DNA of 64,000 nucleotides from Flavobacteriales bacterium (GCA_025451235.1 JANWKT010000013.1:17317-81316), one strand, 5' to 3'; numbered from the stretch's first letter, positions 37,601 to 44,794 are shown. Made by a program: numbers and translations. The notes: generated by a model from the letters alone, not told the origin.

Positions 37601-38017
37601 CGTACGGGCACGTATGAATTGCAAATAAACAATGAGCAAGTGATCTTAACAAGGGAGGATGTGGAAATTGCATCAGAAGATATTCCAGGGTGGTTAGTTG
37701 CCAATGACAATGAACTAACGGTAGCTTTGGATATTACATTGAACGATGCATTGGTTCAGGAGGGATTGGCCAGGGATATTGTCAACAGGGTTCAAAACCT
37801 GAGAAAGGATCGCGATTACCAAATAACCGATAGAATACGGGTGAAGATCCAGGCAGTGAATGGGGTAGAAGAGGCGGTAAAAAACAATATGAACTATATT
37901 TGTAGCGAGGTTTTAGCTGATAAACTGGAAGTTATGGAAAAACTAGATGTGGCCTCAGCTGTTGAAATCGAGTTAGAAGATAATTTAAAAACCATGATAG
38001 AAGTATCATTAGTTTAA
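34658..38017 (+). CDS. ileS: isoleucyl-tRNA synthetase
   Basis: 1119 residues, the length of the large IleRS type. The class I HIGH-equivalent is PPSANGMPGIHHVM (about residues 48-61), with GWDTHGLPIE following. The KMSKS motif is QKMSKRLGN (about 652-660). An editing domain lies between (TTTPWTLPSNTALAVG, about 237-252, and GTGIVHIAPSHGADD). The C-terminal anticodon-binding part ends in a DUF5915-like extension. It charges tRNA-Ile with isoleucine. The ATG at 34658 was chosen because the promoter box lies just upstream. Confidence 0.97.
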   Translation: MSKVYKEYKQLNLPEINKEILAFWKANDTFRKSISTREGRKEYTFYEGPPSANGMPGIHHVMARAIKDIFCRFKTLQGYQVQRKAGWDTHGLPIELQVEKELGITKEDIGTKITVDEYNQACRKSVMRFTDKWNALTEQMGYWVDMSDPYVTYENDYIESVWWLLSEFYKKDLLYKGYTIQPYSPAAGTGLSSHELNQPGTYKPVKDTTIVAQFRSIEGQKTKSGKELPGETFFLAWTTTPWTLPSNTALAVGKNIDYVLVKTFNPYTGDPIHVILAKDLMGKYFSADNQDPVPFEYKTGDKKLPYTVIDTFKGSDIEGLKYEQLLPYVQPSDGDGFRVVIGDFVSTEDGTGIVHIAPSHGADDFRTAKQNGIGAILLVDKQGKFTAQVTDMAGEYVKEEYLSEVPKDYKSVDVRIAIKLKETNRAFKVEKYEHTYPHCWRTDKPILYYPLDSWFIKTTAIKQKLIDLNKTINWKPESTGTGRFGNWLENLVDWNLSRSRYWGVPLPIWRTEDGEEEICISSIEQLRAEIEKSIAKGYMKTNPYAGKDFDVHRPYVDDVILVSASGKQMIREKDLIDVWFDSGAMPYAQQHYPFENKEMIDGGKAFPADFIAEGVDQTRGWFFTLHVIAAAIFDTVAYKTVVSNGLVLDKVGQKMSKRLGNAVDPFIAMDTYGADALRWYMITNAEPWDNLKFDMDGVVEVQRKFFGTLYNTYSFFTLYANVDGFKIDEQNVTPVKDRPEFDQWIISELQTLIKEVTAQYEDYNPTKASRPIQDFVTDKLSNWYVRLSRRRFWKGEMTQDKKAAYETLYECMMVVSQLMSPVAPFFAEWMYKNLSDNVREMAMKNGTPLASESVHLSELTKAEENLINKELEKSMELAQRITSLVLSLRKKHKLRVRQPLQKIMIPVLDQEYKRLIEKVQNLIQSEVNVKQVTYLENDDAGILVKKIKPDFKKLGPKYGKLMKEISTAVGAFGQNEIATIERTGTYELQINNEQVILTREDVEIASEDIPGWLVANDNELTVALDITLNDALVQEGLARDIVNRVQNLRKDRDYQITDRIRVKIQAVNGVEEAVKNNMNYICSEVLADKLEVMEKLDVASAVEIELEDNLKTMIEVSLV

Positions 38018-38025
38018 TAATTTTG
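38018..38025 (+). promoter_or_regulatory. -7 promoter box of the dksA-like/lspA pair
   Basis: TAATTTTG immediately after the ileS stop codon. The predicted leader of about 90 nt contains a small foldback (ATCC with GGAT near 38053-38063). A 7-bp inverted repeat, TTGCCCG 38023-38029 with CGGGCAA 38076-38082, spans most of it, but its left arm lies at or before the predicted start of transcription. Confidence 0.6.
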
Positions 38026-38118
38026 CCCGTCTGAACGCGGTCATCTGTACGAATCCGTCGGATGTATTGGTCAACCGGGCAAACAAACACAACACATTAA
38101 CCCGAAAAAAGAGAAACT

Positions 38119-38556
38119 ATGGCAAAGGCAAAAACCACAGCGAAAACAAAAGCCACCTCTGCGAAAGCAGCAGGCCAATTAAGATATTCTGATGATGAAT
38201 TGGACGAATTCAGAGACCTGATCCAGAAAAAACTGGACAAAGCTAAGAAGGAACTTGAAATCCTTACCGATGCTTTTTCGCATAAAGACGGAAATAATAC
38301 GGATGATACTTCTCCTACTTTTAAACTCATGGAAGACGGAGCAGAGATCACTTCAAAAGAAGAGATCGGTCAACTGGCTGCCCGCCAGAAAAAATTCATA
38401 GAAAACCTGGAACTGGCCTTATTAAGGATCCAGAATAAAACCTATGGTATTTGCAGGGTTACAGGAAAACTGATCCCTAAAGAGAGGTTACGTGCAGTAC
38501 CTCATGCTACCTTGAGCATGGAAGCTAAATTACAGCAGAACTCTAACAAAGACTAA
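38119..38556 (+). CDS. DksA/TraR-family regulator lacking the zinc finger cysteines
   Basis: 145 residues. A lysine/alanine-rich tail (1-20) precedes a coiled-coil (about 25-105), then YGICRVTGKLIPKERLRAVP, the DksA zinc-finger region. Only one of the four expected cysteines is left (Cys112); the others read Thr115, His129 and a non-cysteine. The Bacteroidota form of the family is like this, so it is not a broken gene. It probably binds in the RNA polymerase secondary channel, possibly with ppGpp. It precedes lspA by 19 nt and shares its transcript. Confidence 0.9.
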   Translation: MAKAKTTAKTKATSAKAAGQLRYSDDELDEFRDLIQKKLDKAKKELEILTDAFSHKDGNNTDDTSPTFKLMEDGAEITSKEEIGQLAARQKKFIENLELALLRIQNKTYGICRVTGKLIPKERLRAVPHATLSMEAKLQQNSNKD

Positions 38557-38575
38557 TACATAAGCGCTCCTACGG

Positions 38576-39241
38576 ATGTTAAAAAGAGCATTGATCATTA
38601 TTTTATCTGCCTTATGTATTGACCAGATCATTAAGATCTGGATCAAAACAACCATGCCCCTGGAGCACAATACCAAGGTATTGGGTAAATACCTGCAACT
38701 TTATTTTATTGAGAACAATGGAATGGCCTTCGGCATGCAATGGGGAGGAGATTCGGGAAAGATATTTCTAACCGTGTTCCGGATTGTTGCCTGTATCTTG
38801 ATCGCATGGTTCTTGTACGATCTTTCTAAAAAATCTACGGATAAATTTAAAATGACCGTTTTTGCCTTAATATTTGCAGGAGCTGCAGGTAATACCATTG
38901 ATTGTATTTTTTATGGAGAAATATTTTCTGCCAGCAGATACAATACAGTGGCTACCTTATTCCCTGCAGATGGAGGATATACAGGACTGTTCAAGGGCAA
39001 GGTGGTGGATATGTTCTATTGCGAATTGTGGGACATCAAGCAAAGTGATGCCTCCTGGTTACCGGGATTTCTCTTTCAGCCCGGGATGGATGGTGAACGT
39101 CATTGGATCTTTTTTCGTCCAATCTTTAATTTTGCAGACTCCTGCATTTCAGTGGGTGTTGTAATGCTCATTATCTGGAACAAAAGATTTTTTGGAAAAA
39201 AAACCAATCCGAAGGCTGAAACCGACCCCATAGAAATCTAA
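38576..39241 (+). CDS. lspA: lipoprotein signal peptidase (signal peptidase II)
   Basis: 221 residues, longer than the 160-170 of typical LspA. Four TM segments; IENNGMAFGM is the conserved first motif. The catalytic aspartates are Asp109 (GNTIDC) and Asp188 (FNFADSC). The extra length is an insertion of about 45 residues between GKVVDMFYC and the second motif, as in other Bacteroidota. It removes signal peptides from lipoproteins after lipidation, and so serves the many lipoproteins here. Its TAA overlaps the stop codon of the converging gene by 4 nt. Confidence 0.96.
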   Translation: MLKRALIIILSALCIDQIIKIWIKTTMPLEHNTKVLGKYLQLYFIENNGMAFGMQWGGDSGKIFLTVFRIVACILIAWFLYDLSKKSTDKFKMTVFALIFAGAAGNTIDCIFYGEIFSASRYNTVATLFPADGGYTGLFKGKVVDMFYCELWDIKQSDASWLPGFLFQPGMDGERHWIFFRPIFNFADSCISVGVVMLIIWNKRFFGKKTNPKAETDPIEI

Positions 39242-39684
39242 GTATTCGCTGGTGGTGCTGGGTTTTGCCAATTCGGTGTTAAAGAATTGGAACTGTCTTT
39301 CTTAATAGGGATCCCGCCCGGACCAATATATTGTACTTTTTTACTGAAAGCGAGCATAGGAAAAAAAACGATGCTTAAAAAAAACAATCCTACGCCAAAT
39401 CCCTCATCTTTCCCAAAACTTTTGGCCACAGCCATATAAGTTACAATTTTTGCATAAATACTGATGAATGGAATAAAGTGCAATACAAAAGTGGTAATAT
39501 CCTTTCCGGCGATCTCGCAAGCAAGCACATATACACGATAGCCAGGAATAATACCTTTCCAACCTTCATATCCTGCCTTTTCGAAAAGTTTCCACCTCAC
39601 AATAGACATGAAGATCCAAACAGGGATCAATATCATCAGCTCACAGAGAACTGCAATTAATGGGAGGGCCGCGCTATCGTCCAT
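39238..39684 (-). CDS. DUF5684-like membrane protein
   Basis: 148 residues. Three or four TM segments, with KLFEKAGYEGWKGIIPGYRVY between the first two, the hallmark of the DUF5684 family (signal-peptidase-I-like membrane proteins of unknown role). The proline-rich tail (TPNWQNPAPPANT) is cytoplasmic or periplasmic. Convergent with lspA, sharing overlapping stop codons at 39238-39241. Confidence 0.82.
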   Translation of the reverse strand: MDDSAALPLIAVLCELMILIPVWIFMSIVRWKLFEKAGYEGWKGIIPGYRVYVLACEIAGKDITTFVLHFIPFISIYAKIVTYMAVAKSFGKDEGFGVGLFFLSIVFFPMLAFSKKVQYIGPGGIPIKKDSSNSLTPNWQNPAPPANT

Positions 39685-39743
39685 AATGAATAAGTAATTG
39701 AGGTTTTAAAAATATACATTATTTATAGATCTTCCATTTTTTA

Positions 39744-41453
39744 CTATCTAAAGGTATAATCAACTCCGGTTACTTGCGACAATAAAGTTTCGGGAGCATC
39801 TAATATTTGTGCATTTTTTGAAGGAACCGGTGTAACCGGTGAATTGGCAGCAAGATATTCTAATAAGACCTCATGTATCGTAGTACTTGTATTCTGAGCA
39901 TCGGCCACCCCTTTTATCCGGCAAAGCATATCCAAAGGATCACCATCCCGTTCACAGGATAAAATGGAATACTGCTTTTTCAGGTCAATGGATTCGCCTT
40001 TACATGTGATGCTTTTTACCCTAGATCCCATTGGTGCAAAAGCATGAAAACCTACTTCCATTCCTTTAAATTTAACCATCCATCCACCAATTCGCTTGGA
40101 GGCATCTTTGGCAAATACGTTGTTCAACTCTTTCTCCAGCCATTCACCTATTTGCAGACCTGTTACCTTGGCTGTTCTTAGCACATGATCTACTGGTAAC
40201 ATATCAAATATAAAACCATTTGTAATAGGGATATTTCCGCTACTATCTGGTGTTGCACGAGGAGGGCAGAACCTGAACCCATTTACCAAGGCAATGTCTA
40301 TTTCCGGAAATTTCCATTTCATGGCATTTAATATCAACGTATCGATAGGATTTTCTACCACAAAGTACCGATATAACGGAATGGTACTATAACCTACTAC
40401 GGTATTGATATGTTCTTTATAAGTAGATTCTTTTTCTTCCAATAGCTCCTGAATTTTACCATCTGACTTTATTTGAGAAGTGGTTACTTCTAACAACTCA
40501 TATTCATCTTTTGTTATTATTCCATTTTCTATGGTTAAATCCAATTTACCTATGAACGAGCCAAATGCACCGGGCTCCACTACCTTTGCATATTTACATT
40601 CTATAGGTTTGCGAACTCTTTCGTGAGTATCGCCACCAAGGATATAATTAACACCATCACATTCGGGCATATTGGCCAAAGCAATTTGTTGTGATAAACC
40701 TAAATGGGCAATGATGATAACGAAACTGCATTGTTCCTGATTCTTTAACACATCCACGTAATGAGCTAAATTTTCCTCTGGTTTTGTATAAAGGATTCCT
40801 TTGCTATAGCTGGGGTTTTGGCGGGTAGGCACCCAAGGGTCGGTATAACCCAAAAAACCAATCTTCGCTCCGGCAACATTCCAAATAGTATATGGCTGGA
40901 AGATCAATTCGCCCTTTTTACCCTCTCCCAGATCATGGTACATATTAGCGCAAATTTTGGGGGCATTCAACGATCCCAATAATGTTTGCATGTTTTTTTT
41001 ACCAAACACTACTTCCCAATTACCTGGCAAGTACAAATCGTAGTTCAAAGCATTTAAAATAGGAACGAAAGCTCTTCCGGTGGTTTTTACACTTAGTTCA
41101 CTTCCCTGGAACATATCACCAGTATCAATAATAAAGGTATTTGGGTTTTTCTTTTTTAGCTTTTGTAACATGGATGCGATATATGCATAGCCGCCTGTTT
41201 TGCGAAAAACAGCCTGGTTATTTTCCCAGAATAATTCATCGTGAGGGTGAATTTGGCAATGAACGTCGGTCGTTTGAAGGATGCTTACCGTGGTTGACTT
41301 TGAATTCAAGGTATCATCCTTGTTCTCTTCATTTTCAGAGGCCAACATTTCATGGCTGTCACCAGTCATGCCTGACAAGGGTGAAACAATTGCAGCACCA
41401 GCCCCTAGCGCAGCGATCGATTTGATAAAATTTCTTCTGCTCTTCTTTTTCAT
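39744..41453 (-). CDS. SoxB-like / 5'-nucleotidase-family metallophosphoesterase, Tat-exported
   Basis: 569 residues with a twin-arginine signal (KKKSRRNFIKSIAALGAGAA; SRRNFIK is a full Tat consensus). The metal-binding motifs are DVHCQIHPHDE, DTGDMFQG, PGNWEVVFG, IIIAHLGLS and GGDTHERV. GNWEVVFG is intermediate between GNHE of nucleotidases and GHWEFTYG of SoxB, as I remember those families. A C-terminal 5'-nucleotidase-like domain follows (about 345-540, ALVNGFRFCPPRA). SoxB releases sulfate from SoxY-bound thiosulfate; no SoxYZ is seen here. The DsrE and TsdA-like neighbours support a sulfur role, though a nucleotidase role remains possible. Confidence 0.75.
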   Translation of the reverse strand: MKKKSRRNFIKSIAALGAGAAIVSPLSGMTGDSHEMLASENEENKDDTLNSKSTTVSILQTTDVHCQIHPHDELFWENNQAVFRKTGGYAYIASMLQKLKKKNPNTFIIDTGDMFQGSELSVKTTGRAFVPILNALNYDLYLPGNWEVVFGKKNMQTLLGSLNAPKICANMYHDLGEGKKGELIFQPYTIWNVAGAKIGFLGYTDPWVPTRQNPSYSKGILYTKPEENLAHYVDVLKNQEQCSFVIIIAHLGLSQQIALANMPECDGVNYILGGDTHERVRKPIECKYAKVVEPGAFGSFIGKLDLTIENGIITKDEYELLEVTTSQIKSDGKIQELLEEKESTYKEHINTVVGYSTIPLYRYFVVENPIDTLILNAMKWKFPEIDIALVNGFRFCPPRATPDSSGNIPITNGFIFDMLPVDHVLRTAKVTGLQIGEWLEKELNNVFAKDASKRIGGWMVKFKGMEVGFHAFAPMGSRVKSITCKGESIDLKKQYSILSCERDGDPLDMLCRIKGVADAQNTSTTIHEVLLEYLAANSPVTPVPSKNAQILDAPETLLSQVTGVDYTFR

Positions 41454-41462
41454 TCTTAATAA

Positions 41463-41882
41463 CTAAAAGCCTCCTTTTATATAACTCCAGCCTTCTTCTT
41501 GCCTTTCAACAATTTCCGCTATGCCTGCGGGTACAATTTCCGCTTCCGGCAACAAATCTTCTGCTTTAATACTTCGTTGGGTCATGGTATTTTGACAAGC
41601 TACAAACTTAACTCCCTTTTTTTTCAATTCCATAATGGCCTTTACATGCTTCGACTTAGTGGTGAGCAAATAATCTATTCCATTGTTATAGCATACCACC
41701 TCAATTTGAGCACTTGGCCAATGATCCGTAATGTTTTGCAATTGCTTTGTAAAAGCTTTTTGCTGCATACTATCATTCGCATTGGTAAATTGAAATACTA
41801 TTTTATGCTGAGTTGTTTGAGCAAATGTAGTTGTTACAATACTCATGAAAATAACCAGTGACCATAATTTTAATTGGCTCAT
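41463..41882 (-). CDS. secreted DsrE-family protein
   Basis: 139 residues from the ATG at 41882, which begins a signal peptide (MSQLKLWSLVIFMSIVTTTFAQ); an earlier start at 41999 would overlap the cytochrome gene by 110 nt and add no leader. The DsrE fold is visible: HKIVFQF, IEVVCYNNGIDYL, KKKGVKFVACQNTM with the conserved cysteine, and a C-terminal amphipathic helix (IAEIVERQEEGWSYIKGGF). DsrE-type proteins can carry sulfane sulfur on this cysteine. It lies 7 nt after the cytochrome gene and 9 nt before the SoxB-like gene. Confidence 0.85.
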   Translation of the reverse strand: MSQLKLWSLVIFMSIVTTTFAQTTQHKIVFQFTNANDSMQQKAFTKQLQNITDHWPSAQIEVVCYNNGIDYLLTTKSKHVKAIMELKKKGVKFVACQNTMTQRSIKAEDLLPEAEIVPAGIAEIVERQEEGWSYIKGGF

Positions 41883-41889
41883 ATATGTA

Positions 41890-42996
41890 CTATTTTGATT
41901 TTTCGTTTTTTTTCTTTTCATCTGCAATGAGTTGGAACGGTCCAAATTTATGCTGTTCTTCCGAGAATTTGTCGGCATAAGGGCCAAATGGATGGTCAAC
42001 CGGCTTTTCGGCTATGTTAGGCCAATCGGCACTTAGGTTTTTTGATGGCCTGGGTTGAGAATTAATGAAAGCGGCTAAATCCCATGCTTCTTCATCACTC
42101 AACAATGGGTTTTGAAAGGTGGCTCCCTGAGGCATATTGTATTTGATAAAACCCGCAAAACGACTCATGCGATATAATCCGGCACCATGGTTATACGAAT
42201 TTTTACCCCAGAGAGGAGGATAGGTATATTCAATTTTATCTGCTGCCAATAAACCTTCTCCATTTGCCTGATGACAACTCTGACATTTTACCACAAATAA
42301 TTCTTTGCCTTTTACAGGATCGGCGGGCCTATCTAAATAAGGAAGTTCAAATATCCCCGACCCTTTCGGTTTTTCTCCTTTTTTTACGTCTTTACCAATA
42401 AACTCAATATACGACTTGATGGCTTGCATCTCTTTACTATCTAAGGCCAAGGCTGTGCCATTGAGGCTTCGCTCTATACAGTCGTTGATGCGCTTGTAGA
42501 TATCTTCTTCTTTACCACTCCTTGCCCTGTATTTTGGATAAGTGGAAAACACAGCTCCGTAATTGTTGCCCCATGCTTTTGTTCCTGCTTCTAAATGGCA
42601 ATTTTGGCAATTCATTCCATTTGTTATTTTCGCCACGCTACCATTTGGACCTAAATATTTTGCGGTATGTGCTATTAATTCTTGGCCATACTCAATTTGC
42701 GATTTGATATTGCTATCGGGTGGAATGGAATTGATATCAGCGGCGGACCAATAGGTGCTTAATTCTTCCTTTAGCTTTTTTTCGTTTTGCCATTTTTCGT
42801 ACTCTATTTTTTTATTTTGTTCAGCATGAATTTCTGATTTGCTTTTTTTGAACAATGCGGTGAGATCTGGTTGGTAAATAGCAAAAAGGGTAATGATGAT
42901 CATGCTAAAAAGCATGAGAGCAATGACTCCCACCAATCGACGAATGCTTTTTACTAAGCTATCAATGATGATCTTGTCCTTTTCTTTTTCCTCCAT
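41890..42996 (-). CDS. membrane-anchored dihaem cytochrome c, TsdA-like (thiosulfate dehydrogenase type)
   Basis: 368 residues. An N-terminal TM anchor (about 22-41) is followed by a lysine-rich stalk. Two haem sites are visible: CQNCH at 130-134 and CQSCH at 238-242. Between them, RINDCIERSLNG (Cys173) matches the INGCFERSMNG-type region of TsdA, where the cysteine is an axial haem ligand. YPKYRARSGK and YTYPPLWGKNSYNHGAGL also fit TsdA. TsdA joins two thiosulfates to tetrathionate, or the reverse. First gene of the three-gene sulfur cluster. Specific direction cannot be read from sequence. Confidence 0.85.
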   Translation of the reverse strand: MEEKEKDKIIIDSLVKSIRRLVGVIALMLFSMIIITLFAIYQPDLTALFKKSKSEIHAEQNKKIEYEKWQNEKKLKEELSTYWSAADINSIPPDSNIKSQIEYGQELIAHTAKYLGPNGSVAKITNGMNCQNCHLEAGTKAWGNNYGAVFSTYPKYRARSGKEEDIYKRINDCIERSLNGTALALDSKEMQAIKSYIEFIGKDVKKGEKPKGSGIFELPYLDRPADPVKGKELFVVKCQSCHQANGEGLLAADKIEYTYPPLWGKNSYNHGAGLYRMSRFAGFIKYNMPQGATFQNPLLSDEEAWDLAAFINSQPRPSKNLSADWPNIAEKPVDHPFGPYADKFSEEQHKFGPFQLIADEKKKNEKSK

Positions 42997-43078
42997 ACTT
43001 TCTTTGGTGCGGTAGCTCCCCTAAAATATAGGTTCACTCGCCAGGGATAGTGTTAAGTAAAAATAAGTAAAAAGATGA

Positions 43079-43137
43079 AGCCCTCGTCCAAAAACAGATC
43101 AGAAAATGTTCAAGATGACTTGGTGAGATAGAGGGCT
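43079..43137 (-). terminator. weak long-loop hairpin after gldC
   Basis: AGCCCTC (43079-43085) pairs with GAGGGCT (43131-43137) over a 45-nt loop and overlaps the gldC stop codon. Downstream on the minus strand there is a T-rich stretch but no clean T tract. A transcript end is possible. Confidence 0.3.
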
Positions 43138-43471
43138 ATTTTGTGATCCCCGATTTTTTTGCAAAGAAGGCAGCAAAGTCCTGCATATCCTGCGCCAGCT
43201 CCTGATCGTTGGTAGCCCTTACCATGGCCTCACTCATGGAGATGATGTTCTGATATACGAAGTAATACATTTCTTCTACCATCAGATCTTTGTTCCACAG
43301 ATCAATACGCATAGAATTGTTTTCCTTTACATCCCAAAAGCTCAACATCATGGCTTTTACTTCGCGGTCTTGTTGAATGCCGCTATCGGTTGCGATCCAG
43401 CTCAATCTTTCCGGATTGTTGTTTTCATCGCTACCTATTTTAATATTGATCTCTGATTCTTTTTTTACCAT
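43136..43471 (-). CDS. gldC: gliding motility protein GldC
   Basis: 111 residues, matching the small cytoplasmic GldC of Bacteroidota: KESEINIKIGSDENNNPERL, a central SWIATDSGIQQDREVKAM, and helical NKDLMVEEMYYFVYQNI. It directly follows gldB, as in Flavobacterium. GldC is linked to gliding and the T9SS-associated machinery, but its molecular job is unclear. The intergenic region before its ATG is filled by heptad repeat C. Confidence 0.94.
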   Translation of the reverse strand: MVKKESEINIKIGSDENNNPERLSWIATDSGIQQDREVKAMMLSFWDVKENNSMRIDLWNKDLMVEEMYYFVYQNIISMSEAMVRATNDQELAQDMQDFAAFFAKKSGITK

Positions 43472-43480
43472 GTTCTTTCT

Positions 43481-43536
43481 GTTATTCGTTATCCGTTAAC
43501 CGTTATCCATGAACGAATATCAGTTAACGAATAACT
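43481..43536. repeat. heptad inverted repeat C (GTTAnnC words)
   Basis: GTTATTC, GTTATCC, GTTAACC and GTTATCC start at 43481, 43488, 43495 and 43502, an exact period of 7. The 7-bp frame continues through GTTAACG at 43523 and AATAACT at 43530. Bases 43481-43491 are the perfect inverse of 43525-43535, with partial pairing inside. It fills the gap between the gldB stop and the gldC start. Confidence 0.88.
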
Positions 43537-44536
43537 ATTTTTTCGGTTTATAACGGCTTGAATTCAATATCTGTTTTGAGTTATTGTTCATCAATAATTG
43601 TTCTACCGTTATATTTTTATTGTTCTTCATAAAAGCCGTAACCACTTTCCATCCGAGCCATATTCCGGTCCTGCCTGGTGACTCGTCGGGCATGCCGGCG
43701 CTAAAAGGAGCTTCGCCGCAATATTTATTGATGAGTTTAAAATCTTTGGTATACAATAATTTTTTTTCTACAAAAAACGACCACATCATAAACTCATTGC
43801 TATTGCAAAACTTTAATTGACTGGTCGTGTACCCGAATTTAATGGAATCATGTACATAGGGCAATGTTTTATCTACTAAATACATGATCTTTCCCTGATA
43901 GATCATTTCATCCAGCATATCAAGCCTGGGCTGTCCATTGTCGAACTCAGCACTGATCCATCCACGCATCAGGTCGGTTACCATGTACTCTTTTTCTTTT
44001 CTGTATTTAATATATTCAGGTAAATGCGCATAGTATTTGCTTGATTTACCTAGGTACTGATCCAAAGAGATGCAGATAGTACTGTCTAAAGCCACTACCA
44101 CATTGTTAAAACCGAAGTTATAGGTAAGTACATTTGGAATGGGTCTGTTGGGCAAATAATATTTATAGTATTTAAAGGCCTGGGTTACTTCTTTTTTGAA
44201 ACCTTCCAGGTCGGCAAATTTAGTGGCGACTTCCTGATGTAATTCCTGGATATCCTTGTCGAATAAAAATGCCTTGATATATACCTGGGCGGTACTGTCC
44301 TGTAAACTTGCAATGCGGGTAAGATTGCTAAAATACAATTCAGTAAAGTAGGGGTATTTTTGATCGAGTTTTTGCAGGCTTTCCCATGAAACGGAATCTT
44401 TTTTAAGCGTTTCCACCTCCTGGTCGAAACGGATCAGATCAATATTTACCTCGATTTTTGATACATCCGGGACCTTTTTGCCTCCACAGGCAACCAGGAA
44501 CAAGAGGGGTAAAAGCAGGAGATTGATTCGTTTCAT
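43535..44536 (-). CDS. gldB: gliding motility lipoprotein GldB
   Basis: 333 residues. Lipobox LLFLVACGGKK gives Cys17. The mature part reads IDLIRFDQEVETLKKDSVSW, FTELYFSNLTRIASLQDSTA and ISLDQYLGKSSKYY, a GldB pattern; the C terminus contains PGRTGIWLGWKVVTAFMKNN, resembling a DUF2268/zincin-like tail without an HExxH. GldB is a lipoprotein needed for gliding in Flavobacterium. It precedes gldC with the heptad repeat between them. Its promoter box lies almost at the ATG (see that entry). Confidence 0.95.
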   Translation of the reverse strand: MKRINLLLLPLLFLVACGGKKVPDVSKIEVNIDLIRFDQEVETLKKDSVSWESLQKLDQKYPYFTELYFSNLTRIASLQDSTAQVYIKAFLFDKDIQELHQEVATKFADLEGFKKEVTQAFKYYKYYLPNRPIPNVLTYNFGFNNVVVALDSTICISLDQYLGKSSKYYAHLPEYIKYRKEKEYMVTDLMRGWISAEFDNGQPRLDMLDEMIYQGKIMYLVDKTLPYVHDSIKFGYTTSQLKFCNSNEFMMWSFFVEKKLLYTKDFKLINKYCGEAPFSAGMPDESPGRTGIWLGWKVVTAFMKNNKNITVEQLLMNNNSKQILNSSRYKPKK

Positions 44537-44540
44537 GGCA

Positions 44541-44548
44541 CAAAAATA
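44541..44548 (-). promoter_or_regulatory. -7 promoter box of gldB, implying leaderless mRNA
   Basis: Minus-strand TATTTTTG, a perfect TAnnTTTG, whose last base is only 4 nt from the ATG at 44536. Transcription would start at or next to the initiation codon. Confidence 0.5.
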
Positions 44549-44565
44549 AGATGATTTTCGGGTTT

Positions 44566-44735
44566 CCGGCCTGTACCGGGATAGGAGCGGTATCCTTTTC
44601 AGATGTCAGCGGTCAGATGTCGATTCCCAGGCCTTTTGCCTATTCTTTCTGACATCTGAGCACTGACCTCCGCCATCTGAAAAGATATAGCGTATAGCCC
44701 GGACAGGCAGGCCCCAGGCGCCCGGCTTTGCCGGG
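44566..44735. repeat. GC-rich foldback containing heptad repeat D (TCAGATG words)
   Basis: Core: TCAG at 44599, 44606 and 44613; CTGA at 44649, 44656, 44663 and 44677 with CCGC at 44670. Both arms have an exact period of 7. Perfect pairing joins 44595-44605 to 44674-44684. The flanks extend the palindrome imperfectly with GC-rich arms (44566-44594 with 44685-44711; CCGGG 44576-44580 with CCCGG 44698-44702). A separate hairpin, CCCGGC 44721-44726 with GCCGGG 44730-44735, follows. It lies between gldB and icd, which are divergent. Confidence 0.85.
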
Positions 44736-44786
44736 GTAGGCCCTTAAAATTAACTAACAATTCATCCTACAAACGATTTTTTTTTA

Positions 44787-44794
44787 CATTTTTG
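44787..44794 (+). promoter_or_regulatory. -7 promoter box of icd
   Basis: CATTTTTG matches five of the six fixed positions of TAnnTTTG and is followed by GCATCCC, as at several other promoters here. Transcription would start near 44798 and include the whole structured leader. Confidence 0.5.

Noticed and set aside
38023..38082. Structured leader of the dksA-like gene closed by TTGCCCG/CGGGCAA.
   Set aside because: The left arm overlaps the -7 box and the predicted start of transcription, so the closing helix is probably not in the RNA.
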